This document shows, in pieces, positions 42,774 to 51,098 of a DNA stretch of 56,133 bases. The stretch comes from DATLXH01 sp035576005 (lineage in GTDB: Bacteria; Acidobacteriota; Thermoanaerobaculia; Gp7-AA8): the NCBI GenBank assembly GCA_035576005.1, contig DATLXH010000143.1:1-56133 (forward strand). The letters are read 5' to 3'. The notes beneath the pieces are model-generated. The model worked only from the letters and a program-made list of their open reading frames with translations, was not told the origin of the DNA and did not search any database. A program made the translations under genes and the position numbers. Position 1 is the stretch's first letter. Every line of letters begins with the position of its first letter.

Positions 42774-45662
42774 ATGCGCTTTGCGTTCTGCCCGACGACC
42801 CGCGTCGGAATTGCGGTTCGTTCACTCCTTCTGACAGTAGTCAGCCTGCTCGCTCCTCCCCTTCTGAGAGGCGACTCCGGTCGCGCTCTGACTCAGTACA
42901 TTCATCACAGCTGGGACAGCAATGCCGGACTCCCGCAGGACTCCGTCAACGCGATCGCGCAGACGCCTGACGGTTACCTCTGGCTTGCGACGCAGGAAGG
43001 GATCGCGCGATTCGACGGCGTCGGGTTCACGATATTCGACTCGCGCAACACCAACGGGATTGTGGGGAACTTTGTCTACACACTCCACGTGGACCGCAAA
43101 GGCACGCTCTGGGTCGGCTCGGGCGACGGGCTTCTGCGCTACCAGGGCGACGGTCGCTTCGAGAAATTCGACGCCAGTCGAGGTTGGCCGGGCAGCGCGG
43201 CGAAATCCATTTCGGAAGATGCAGCAGGCAACCTCTGGATTGGAATGGGAACTGACTCACCGAGCGAAGGCAAAGGACTCATCCGCTTCCGCGAGGGACG
43301 CTGGCAACGGCTCACCAGCCGCGATGGACTAGCCAGTGGTCAGATCTACGCCACGGCGTCGGCCGGCGACGGCAGCCTGTGGATCGCGACGCGCAACGGA
43401 CTCGACGTGATGCGTGACGGCACGATCCGAAACTACAGCGTGAGCGACGGACTTCCAGACCCGATCGTGCGAGCAGTCTGGATCGCTCGCGACGGCGCGG
43501 TATGGGCAGGGACGCCGCGCGGGCTCGCCCGTCTGGTCGACGGAAAGTTCACAACCTTCACCACACGCGACGGCCTGCCTGATGACGATATCCGCTCAAT
43601 CTACGAAGATCGCAGTGGCGCGCTCTGGATCGGAACACTCCGCGGACTTGCGCGACTCTTCAATGGCAGGATGGAAACCGCGGCCGGGATCGCCGGACTT
43701 GCTGAGGACGCGATCTTTGATTTCAACGAGGATCGCGAAGGCAATCTCTGGATTGGAACCCACTCTGGAGGGTTGCATCGGTTCCGCGCCGGGAAATTCA
43801 CTCCGTTCGGGAAACCCGAAGGATTTCGCGGTGACAGCGCCTACGCGATCGCGGAAGACCAGAGCGGCCGAATGTGGATCGGCGCTTCGCCTGGTGGTGT
43901 GACCGTTCTGAGCGACGGCGTAATCGTCAACGATCTGCTGCCGAAGGGTGCGGATGTGAACGAGGTTCGCGCCTTGCTTCATGCACGCGATGGATCCATC
44001 TGGATGGGAAGTGGGAACGGGCTGATCCGCGTTTTGAACGGAGGCCTCACTCGCTTCGGGGTCGCTGACGGGCTGCCGTCTGCCGATGTCAGGGCGCTTT
44101 ACGAAGATCCACGCGGAACGATCTGGCTCGGAACAGCTCACGGGCTCGCAAGCTTTGAACGTGGCTCTATTCATGTGATTGCCCTTCCCCCCGAAGCCCC
44201 CGAGTTCGTTCGGGTAATCAGGGAGGATCGTCAGGGGCGACTCTGGATCGGCGGAGGTGACGGACTCGGCTATCTGTCCGCGGGCCGCTATACCCCCCTT
44301 CCTGATGCGGGTCTTGCGGAAGCAAATGTCCAGGCGATGCTCGAGGAGGTTGACGGAACGCTGTGGTTCACGACCTGGTCGCAGGGACTCTACCGCTATC
44401 GTTCCGGGCGAGTCACGCGATTCCGCGCGCGAGATGGACTCTACGACGACGTAGCCTGGTCAATCCTGGACGACGGCCAGGGATACTTCTGGCTCGGGAG
44501 CAATCGCGGCATCTTCCGCGTAGCCAAAAAGCAGCTTGCCGATTTCGCGGAACGGAAACGACCGGCGATCGAGAGCGTGGTGTTCGGCACGCCGGACGGG
44601 ATGCGAAAGCGGGAGACCAATGCCGGTGGCCCCGGCGCAGTCCGGACACGCGACGGCGAGCTCTGGTTTGGAACGACAGCGGGCGTGGCGGTGGTCGATC
44701 CGAAGACCCTGCGCAGGAACACAATCCCTCCCCCCGTGACGATCGAGCGCTTCATCGTAAACGAGCAGCCGGTCAGGCTTAACAGCCCGCAGCTTGCGGC
44801 CGGCAGCCAGCGGATCGAGATCCACTACGCGGCACTGAGCCTCGTTGCACCTGAGCGCGTTCGGTACCGATATCGACTGGAAGGATTCGACGATCACTGG
44901 ATTGACGCTGGCTCGCGGAGAAAGGCGTACTACACCAATATCGATCCCGGAACGTACCGTTTCCGTGTGATCGCGGCGAACGATGACGGCGTGTGGAACG
45001 AGCGCGGGGCCGTGATGGACTTCCGTCTTCGAGCCTACTTTTATGACACTCCATGGTTCTTCGCTCTCGTTATTGCGGCGTTGATCGCGATAGGCCTGGG
45101 CCTCAAGAGCTTTCGCAGGCGTCAACTCACCATCCGGCACCAGATGTACCACGACCCGCTTACCGGGCTACCGAATCGGACTCTCCTGGCTGAGCGAGCC
45201 AAGGTCGCGCTCACGCAGGCGTCGCGGCACAATCATTCGATCGCGGTACTTTTTATCGACCTCGACGGATTCAAGATCGTAAACGATAGTCACGGGCATG
45301 CGGCAGGCGATCAACTCCTCAAGCTCGTGGCGACGCGCTTCCGCGGCTGCACACGCGAGATCGACACCCTTGCGCGGATCGGTGGTGATGAGTTCGCCGT
45401 ACTGGTGAGCGATGTAGGGGACGAGGAACGCGCGGCAGAGGTCGCCAAGCGAATGATCGCGACGGTTCAGGAGCCCTTTTCCGTCAATGGGCGGCAACTG
45501 CAGCTTGGTGTTAGTATCGGCATCGCGCTCCATCCATTTGACGGGCGCGAGATCGAGAGCATCCTTCAGGCGGCCGATCGCGCAATGTATCGAGCGAAGC
45601 TCTCCGGCGGCAACAGCTATCAGTTCAACGCTGCGGACTCTTCAGAGACCGTGACGTTCTAG
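42774..45662 (+). CDS. Propeller-sensor diguanylate cyclase (Reg_prop, Y_Y_Y, GGDEF)
   Basis: 962 residues from ATG 42774. A signal segment is followed by about 14 two-component-regulator propeller repeats (AIAQTPDGYLWLATQEGIARF type), a Y_Y_Y domain (about 650-735, RYRYRLEGFDDHWIDAG), one membrane helix (about 760-780, FFALVIAALIAIGLG) and a GGDEF domain with HDPLTGLPNR, an intact GGDEF (870-874) and an RxxD I-site (REID, 861-864) exactly five residues before it. So it should sense a periplasmic signal and make c-di-GMP, with product feedback inhibition. No EAL domain. The TAG stop lies in CTAG, directly at the left end of a mobile repeat. Confidence 0.93.
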   Translation: MRFAFCPTTRVGIAVRSLLLTVVSLLAPPLLRGDSGRALTQYIHHSWDSNAGLPQDSVNAIAQTPDGYLWLATQEGIARFDGVGFTIFDSRNTNGIVGNFVYTLHVDRKGTLWVGSGDGLLRYQGDGRFEKFDASRGWPGSAAKSISEDAAGNLWIGMGTDSPSEGKGLIRFREGRWQRLTSRDGLASGQIYATASAGDGSLWIATRNGLDVMRDGTIRNYSVSDGLPDPIVRAVWIARDGAVWAGTPRGLARLVDGKFTTFTTRDGLPDDDIRSIYEDRSGALWIGTLRGLARLFNGRMETAAGIAGLAEDAIFDFNEDREGNLWIGTHSGGLHRFRAGKFTPFGKPEGFRGDSAYAIAEDQSGRMWIGASPGGVTVLSDGVIVNDLLPKGADVNEVRALLHARDGSIWMGSGNGLIRVLNGGLTRFGVADGLPSADVRALYEDPRGTIWLGTAHGLASFERGSIHVIALPPEAPEFVRVIREDRQGRLWIGGGDGLGYLSAGRYTPLPDAGLAEANVQAMLEEVDGTLWFTTWSQGLYRYRSGRVTRFRARDGLYDDVAWSILDDGQGYFWLGSNRGIFRVAKKQLADFAERKRPAIESVVFGTPDGMRKRETNAGGPGAVRTRDGELWFGTTAGVAVVDPKTLRRNTIPPPVTIERFIVNEQPVRLNSPQLAAGSQRIEIHYAALSLVAPERVRYRYRLEGFDDHWIDAGSRRKAYYTNIDPGTYRFRVIAANDDGVWNERGAVMDFRLRAYFYDTPWFFALVIAALIAIGLGLKSFRRRQLTIRHQMYHDPLTGLPNRTLLAERAKVALTQASRHNHSIAVLFIDLDGFKIVNDSHGHAAGDQLLKLVATRFRGCTREIDTLARIGGDEFAVLVSDVGDEERAAEVAKRMIATVQEPFSVNGRQLQLGVSIGIALHPFDGREIESILQAADRAMYRAKLSGGNSYQFNAADSSETVTF

Positions 45663-45953
45663 GCCGCATTTCTCACACTCCTTCGTCGCGAGGCGGCGGA
45701 GAGTGGCTTGGATGCGAGGCGCACGACGGTTTCGCGACGAAGGCATAGTTGACACTATGTCGAGAGCAGCCGGGGCGGGTGTAGGGACGCAGGGCCTGCG
45801 TCCGGCACCCAGACATTCGCATCAGGCATTCTGCATCCCGGCATGAACCCTCGTCCAAAGCGATGGCCGACGACAATCTTCTCGGTCAGGGACAGGGTAC
45901 CGGACGCACGCCGTGCGTCCCTGCGCTCGCATTCTGTGAGAAATGCGAGTTAA
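45659..45953 (+). repeat. Disrupted copy of the 178-bp element containing a nested palindrome
   Basis: Left half (45663-45770) begins GCCGCATTTCTCACAC right after the CTAG that contains the GGDEF gene stop codon, and reaches the core CATAGTTGACACTATG. It then breaks into an unrelated palindromic unit (45783-45922), and a right terminus CTGTGAGAAATGCGAG follows (45934-45949), then TTAA. Left CTAG and right TTAA differ, so the halves may come from two insertions or recombination. Confidence 0.7.
45783..45922. repeat. AGGGACGCA-type palindromic element
   Basis: Inverted arms AGGGACGCAGGGCCTGCGTC (45783-45802) and the corresponding GACGCACGCCGTGCGTCCCT (45903-45922), with matching ACCC/GGGT edges. 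Inside are CATTCGCATCAGGCATTC and a non-coding centre. Nested within the disrupted 178-bp element. Confidence 0.65.
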
Positions 45954-46210
45954 GGCCGCAACGGCCTGGACTTCAGGTCGTTTGGCCGCTCCCCCTCCCC
46001 CTCCGCTCTCGCGATGCGTTCGAGCAATCACTTTCCCGACGCGGCTTGGGTCGATCAGGAATGCAACGCACTTCGAGAACCTGCACGGGATGCGGGATGG
46101 AGTCGGGAGCGGGAGCGGCCAGGAGCTGCTCGAGAAGACTCCCGATCTGTCGTCCGACGCGTGGCTTGCTCGAGTCTCGGACCAGCAATGAATGAGGTAG
46201 GCTTGGAAAC
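45954..46210. other. Gap before the phosphatase pair
   Basis: No confident gene. A plus-strand frame with coding-like third positions (45943-46191, ending ELLEKTPDLSSDAWLARVSD) lacks a good start and might be a gene relic. TAGGCT seven bases before the GTG start at 46211 is a weak -10-like match. Confidence 0.35.
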
Positions 46211-48559
46211 GTGAACCGACGTGCGTTGCTACTCGCCATCTTCGTAATTGCCGCGGCCTGCGGATACGCACTCGAATTCTTCTGGGTGCAGCACTCCGAT
46301 CCCCTCGGCGCGAATCTCGGCCTCGAGATTTCACGTGGCGATGCCATTACGGCAGCCCGGCAGTTTGCGACGACATACGACGGCATCTCGCGAGCTCAGG
46401 CATACGTCAAATTCGACGGCAATGACGACCTCGAACGCTTCTTTTCAGCGGCGGGAGTCACGCGGCAGGCGCGGGCTGTGGTCGAGGAAAGGTCCCCGGC
46501 GGTAAGCTACCTGGTGCTCCTGATGGATCGGGAGGGGAAGAATCGACTGAGGGTGAGAGTCTCCAGGTCGGGTCGCGTCCTCGGGTACAGCCAGCTCGAT
46601 GTGCAAGGGGAGCAGCGAACCTATGAGGCCTCAGCGCTGGCAGCGGCGCAAGGCGCTCTTCTGAAGCGATTCGGAAAAGAGAGCGCGATCTTCCGGTATG
46701 ACGGATCAAAACCGGTCGAGCGACAGAATCGACGCGACCTCGCCTTCAAGTGGAGCCGGCAGGCATCGCCGCACCTGGCTATCGATGCCAATGTCGAGGT
46801 GGCCGGCACTGGCGTGATCAGCGAAGAGATCAAGGCCCGCATCGATCCAACCTTTCAGGAACAGCACATCAAAAGTATCGGGAAGGCGAACACCTTCCTG
46901 GGCATCCTCATCTGGTGCATGGCTCTGATCATCGCGATCTATGCGCTCTTCCGTTACGTCGTCCGCGTGCGTGAGCAGGAGGTTCCCCACGGACGAGCGT
47001 TGCTGCTCCTCCTGGTTGTGCTGGTTGCGTCGGCCTCGGGCCTGCTGATTTTCAGCGACGATTCCGTTTTCGATGTTTTGCAAAAACCGCAGGAAACCTC
47101 CCAGGGGACATTCGCTGCTTCACTCCCGGTACTGATCGCGCTCTTCTTCTTTGCTCTCGCCATCGCCATAGCCTGGGCAGGGTGTGAGGGGGATTTGCGC
47201 GAACGCTTCCCGGGGAAACTCACTTCGTTCGACGCACTCCTTGGCGGACGAATCGGGTCTTCCAATGTGGCGACTGCCTTCCTGACAGCAGCAGGCTGGG
47301 CCGGGGTGTCGTTCCTGCTCTTCCGCATGGTCGGTCTCGGCATGGCCAACTCCGCAGCGAGCACGTCGTTCAAGGAAGCTACGGTGATGGCCTCCAGGAT
47401 CCCGATGCTGGCGTCGCTGTTCTCCTATTCACTGATGAGCGCGATCACCGCGGTACTCATGGGAATGATGGTCCCGGTGTCGATGCTGCGGCGTTGGAAA
47501 ACGACTGGAGCGCGACTCGGATTCGTGATCTTCCTCATTCTCTTCGTCGTTTTCAGCGCGACGCTCACACGGTCCGTTCCCGGTGCTGCCGCCTTTGCTC
47601 TGGCCGCCGTCGGGGCGGCGATGCTGGCGGTCCCATTCATGCTCCATGATCTGCTGACGTCTCTGCTCTCGACGGTCATCGGCTCCACCTATCTGTTCGG
47701 TACCCGAATGCTCTCGCAGCCGGACCAGGATCTTCGGACGCAAGGAATTGCGCTCCTGGCGGTCCTCTTGATCGCCCTGGTGGCAGCATTGACCCGCGCA
47801 TTTCGAACGCCGCTTCCGGATTCGGAGGTGCGACCTTTGTACGCCCGCAATCTTCTCGAGCGGCAGTCACTGGAGGCAGAGCTCTCAGCGGCCCGCCATG
47901 CGCAGCAGCGTCTGCTGCCGATGAAACTTCCGGAGATTCCGGGTGCTTCGGTGACGGCCCGCTGCGAGCCGTCGAGTGACGTGAGCGGCGATTACTACGA
48001 TGTACTCTCACTCAGTGACGGAAGACTGCTCTTCGTCATGGTCGACGAGAGCGTGGAAGGACTCTCTGCCGCGCTGCGAGTAACGTTGATCAAGGGTCTG
48101 CTTCTGTCCTACGCCCGACGCCTGCTTCCCGCAGCGGAGCTCGTGAGGCGCGTGAAGCGTCAGGTCCAGGACATTCTCAACGATCAGCGACAGCTCTACA
48201 TAGCCGTGGCGCTTTTCGATCCCGTGACTCGACACGTCGAGCTCGCGCGGAGCGGCGATTCTCCTAGCATCTTCATCAGCATGGCGCCTTCGCCCAGCGA
48301 TCAGTCTGAGCAGTCGGCCGCCATCACCCGCGAGGTAATCATGCCCGCCTCGACAGATGTCCAGGAGGTCGAGCTCACACTCGAGCGGGGCGAGGCGTTG
48401 ATGATGCTCTCCGACGCATTTGACGACCTCAGCGTCAGCCAGATGGCGCTAGGGGGGAGCGTTCAGCACATCGAGGCGCTATTTCGTCCTCGAGGCAATG
48501 TGGCTGCGCACGCCTCAGGCGATCGAACCGCGCTGGTCCTGGCAACGGAGCGCGGGTGA
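46211..48559 (+). CDS. Membrane SpoIIE/PP2C-like protein with degenerate phosphatase motifs
   Basis: 782 residues from GTG. N-terminal membrane anchor, a periplasmic domain of about 200 residues, then about 10 membrane helices (230-540), a linker helix and a C-terminal SpoIIE-type phosphatase fold (from about 555). The fold keeps SGDYYDV (about 591) and an aspartate in VDESVEG, but where the family has D-V-S/C-G-K-G it reads DESVEG, and the usual YSDGVTEA is LSDAFDDL; the final DD(I/L)T is GDRT. It may be a weakened or pseudo-phosphatase. Its stop overlaps the start of a canonical paralogue (GTGA), suggesting a coupled pair that may form a heterodimer. Confidence 0.8.
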   Translation: MNRRALLLAIFVIAAACGYALEFFWVQHSDPLGANLGLEISRGDAITAARQFATTYDGISRAQAYVKFDGNDDLERFFSAAGVTRQARAVVEERSPAVSYLVLLMDREGKNRLRVRVSRSGRVLGYSQLDVQGEQRTYEASALAAAQGALLKRFGKESAIFRYDGSKPVERQNRRDLAFKWSRQASPHLAIDANVEVAGTGVISEEIKARIDPTFQEQHIKSIGKANTFLGILIWCMALIIAIYALFRYVVRVREQEVPHGRALLLLLVVLVASASGLLIFSDDSVFDVLQKPQETSQGTFAASLPVLIALFFFALAIAIAWAGCEGDLRERFPGKLTSFDALLGGRIGSSNVATAFLTAAGWAGVSFLLFRMVGLGMANSAASTSFKEATVMASRIPMLASLFSYSLMSAITAVLMGMMVPVSMLRRWKTTGARLGFVIFLILFVVFSATLTRSVPGAAAFALAAVGAAMLAVPFMLHDLLTSLLSTVIGSTYLFGTRMLSQPDQDLRTQGIALLAVLLIALVAALTRAFRTPLPDSEVRPLYARNLLERQSLEAELSAARHAQQRLLPMKLPEIPGASVTARCEPSSDVSGDYYDVLSLSDGRLLFVMVDESVEGLSAALRVTLIKGLLLSYARRLLPAAELVRRVKRQVQDILNDQRQLYIAVALFDPVTRHVELARSGDSPSIFISMAPSPSDQSEQSAAITREVIMPASTDVQEVELTLERGEALMMLSDAFDDLSVSQMALGGSVQHIEALFRPRGNVAAHASGDRTALVLATERG

Positions 48560-50976
48560 GATCGCCAGTCGCTCGCCTGAGCGTCCTTCTGATCAGCGGA
48601 CTGGCGCTGTTCGCGTTGCTGTTTCCGCGCACGGCACCGGCGCCAGGATGGAACAGCCAGCTCAGCCGTCCGCGGGTCACAGCGATCGCGCGCGCTGTTC
48701 TGCAAGACGCCGGCGTCGACGTCACCGGATGTGACGTCTGGATTTCTTCCGAGGCGAACCGCGACGAGCAGCGATTCCTGCGTGCCACGACCGATCCTTC
48801 TGGTCGAATCTCCCCCGTTGCGGTATTCATCATCTTCACAAATCCTGCGAAAAAAATCGTGGCTCGCGTCCGCCTCGACTGGAGAGGACGAGTCACAGCT
48901 TTGTTCGCGGATGACGCGTCCGTGAAAAGAACGGGCGCGTCGCGACCTCCCCAGGATTGGTTCCCGGCACTCCTGAAGGGCGCTCAGGTTGATGGAGCCA
49001 GTTCAGAGCCGGGTCCACTCGAGCGCACCTCGGCGACGAAAGCGAGGCAGGCATGGCGAATGACCGTGCCCACGACCCCGCCGACGCCGTGGACACTCGA
49101 GATCACAGCATCCGATCGGGGCGTAACGGAGGCCCGCGTTCAGCTCAATCTTCCCGCAGAAATCAAGCGGCAGGCGGAGGCAGCGAACAAGTCGCGTCTG
49201 ACGCTCGGCATCATCGCCAGGACGCTGAGCATCGCCCTGTGGCTGGCGGCTGGATTCTTCGCGGTCCAGGGTCTTGTGCAAGGTCGCCTGAAATTGCTCG
49301 CAGTGATGGGCGGGATCCTGCTGATGATCGCTCCCCTGCTCCTGCTCGTTGGGGTGGAAACCCCGATTAACGAAACCCTCTTCGACCCCGCGCAGGCCGC
49401 CGTTGATCCCAACCCCGTCGCAGCGATGATGGCGCAACCGGCCACGTTCAAGCTGTTCGTTCTCTTCGGCGTGTTAATGGGGACGGTGCTGATCGCCGTT
49501 TACGTCGCAGGAGGGCTTTCATGGTCTCGCACATTGCCGGCCAAACTACTCGCTCTCGAGCTTCTTCTGCGGGGTAAGTTCACGACGAAAATCGTCGGCC
49601 GCGCAATCGTGAATGGCCTCGCGCTGGCAGCGTGGCCATTCGTCATCAAACAAGCCGTTGTCGCGCTGGCAGGACCACTTGTGACGTTTGAACCGCTGAT
49701 GGGCGCAGCATCGTTGCTATCCCGTCTGCCACTGGCGAGCGCCTTTGCGAACCGACTCGACACAGTCTTTGTGATCGTTTTCGTCTTTGCCTATCCCCTT
49801 GCCACTCTCTACGCGCGTCGCGCCGCCCGTCCGCTTTCGTTACTCATTGCTTTCGTCCTGATGGTCGACAACTACGACCGATACGAACCGCTGCTCCTTG
49901 CAGGAATGATTGCGCTCGGCCTGACCATCTTCTGGGACTTTGTGTACAGAAAGTTCAACGCAGCGACCGTTGTCACGGCCGCCCTGTTCGGGGCGATCCT
50001 CCAGGACATAGCGTTTCTGCTGTTCCAAAGTTCAGCGCCGCTCCAGCAGGCAGGACTCTCAGCAGCGGCACTGCTGTCGCTGATCGGGGTTGGTGGCGCC
50101 TGGAGCGCACTTCGCGGCAAGGACGTCGCGATGCCGCCAGGAGGCGCTCTCCCTGCACCGACCAGGATGGAGCGCGATCGCATCAAGGCGGAGATAGGCG
50201 TCGCACGACGAATGCAGGAGCGCATGCTTCCTCCTCGTGCTCCGGACCTCGCCGGCTTCGACATCGCTGCGATTTGCCGGCCGGCAAGGCAGATCGGCGG
50301 CGATCTCTACGACTACGTTCCACTGCCTGCTGACGAAGTCGGAATTGTCGTAGCCGACGTCTGCGGGAAAGGTGTAGGGGCTGCACTCTTCATGACGCTG
50401 ACCAAGGGGTTACTTCGTGCTGCGAGTGAGGAACAGAGTGACCCTGTTGCAATCCTTACCGAAGTGAACGGCGCACTGCACGGTCTGGGCAATCGCGACG
50501 TGTTCGTGACGGCCGTACTGGCCGTCGTCTCGCCCCGCTCGTCACGAGTGACGCTGGTGCGGGCGGGTCACAACCCACCCCTCGTCTGGCGTCGGGCTCG
50601 CGCGCAATCTGTCTGGGTTCAGCCTCCGGGCGTCGCCCTCAGTCTTACGCGTGAGGCCATGTTCCGCCGCGTGATGAAAGTCGAAGAGATCGATCTCGAT
50701 CCGAGCGACGTGCTCCTCATTTACTCCGATGGCGTGACCGAGGCAATGAACCATGTCAACGAGGAGTACGGAGAGGACCGTCTCCGGACGGCGCTGGAGA
50801 CGAGCGGCGGACAGAGTGCGCTTTCGATCCGCGATGCCATCGTGCGTGACCTCGAGCAGTTCGTCGGAAAGACCCCCGCCAGCGACGACCTCACGATCGT
50901 TGTGGTCCGCAGGAGCGAAGGAGAGACGGCGCCGCCCGCAACGAATCTGCTGGCGTCGGCCACGGATACCGTCTGA
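48556..50976 (+). CDS. Membrane SpoIIE/PP2C-type Ser phosphatase
   Basis: 806 residues from GTG inside a GTGA overlap. Same architecture as the upstream gene: N-terminal span, periplasmic part, about 10 helices (210-530), linker ARRMQERMLPP and a phosphatase domain with canonical residues: RQIGGDLYDY (about 580), VADVCGKGVGAALFM (about 600), LIYSDGVTEAMN (about 722) and DDLTIVVV (about 776). Metal-binding aspartates are intact, so it is probably active on Ser/Thr phosphoproteins such as anti-sigma antagonists. Tail ends NLLASATDTV. Tandem duplication followed by divergence best explains the pair. Confidence 0.92.
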   Translation: MRSPVARLSVLLISGLALFALLFPRTAPAPGWNSQLSRPRVTAIARAVLQDAGVDVTGCDVWISSEANRDEQRFLRATTDPSGRISPVAVFIIFTNPAKKIVARVRLDWRGRVTALFADDASVKRTGASRPPQDWFPALLKGAQVDGASSEPGPLERTSATKARQAWRMTVPTTPPTPWTLEITASDRGVTEARVQLNLPAEIKRQAEAANKSRLTLGIIARTLSIALWLAAGFFAVQGLVQGRLKLLAVMGGILLMIAPLLLLVGVETPINETLFDPAQAAVDPNPVAAMMAQPATFKLFVLFGVLMGTVLIAVYVAGGLSWSRTLPAKLLALELLLRGKFTTKIVGRAIVNGLALAAWPFVIKQAVVALAGPLVTFEPLMGAASLLSRLPLASAFANRLDTVFVIVFVFAYPLATLYARRAARPLSLLIAFVLMVDNYDRYEPLLLAGMIALGLTIFWDFVYRKFNAATVVTAALFGAILQDIAFLLFQSSAPLQQAGLSAAALLSLIGVGGAWSALRGKDVAMPPGGALPAPTRMERDRIKAEIGVARRMQERMLPPRAPDLAGFDIAAICRPARQIGGDLYDYVPLPADEVGIVVADVCGKGVGAALFMTLTKGLLRAASEEQSDPVAILTEVNGALHGLGNRDVFVTAVLAVVSPRSSRVTLVRAGHNPPLVWRRARAQSVWVQPPGVALSLTREAMFRRVMKVEEIDLDPSDVLLIYSDGVTEAMNHVNEEYGEDRLRTALETSGGQSALSIRDAIVRDLEQFVGKTPASDDLTIVVVRRSEGETAPPATNLLASATDTV

Positions 50977-50995
50977 TCAGACGTGTGTCGGCCCC

Positions 50996-51058
50996 GCGAG
51001 CAGCACGCGTGTGACGCCTGTCACACCTGCGTGACGGACAGGAGTGTCTGTCCTACAT
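50996..51058. repeat. Short intergenic repeats incl. GACAGGAGTGTCTGTCCTAC
   Basis: CGTGTGACGCCTGTCACAC (about 51007-51025) followed by GTGACGGACAGGAGTGTCTG to CCTACAT (51031-51058), an inverted copy of the 10564 repeat family. Lies just upstream of the HD-GYP promoter. Confidence 0.7.
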
Positions 51059-51084
51059 GGACAAAGTTCTTCTGCTGCGGTTGA

Positions 51085-51090
51085 TATAAT
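51085..51090 (+). promoter_or_regulatory. TATAAT box placed for a leaderless transcript
   Basis: Perfect TATAAT (51085-51090) with ATG at 51099, eight bases after it. Transcription from this box would start at or within two bases of the start codon, and no Shine-Dalgarno is present. No good -35 at 17 bases; TGGACA lies 21 bases upstream. Confidence 0.45.
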
Positions 51091-51098
51091 CCCTTCGA

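Noticed and set aside
45943..46191. 82-aa open frame before the phosphatase pair
   Set aside because: Coding-like base composition in part, but it begins in a repeat terminus, has no ribosome-binding site and no recognisable domain.
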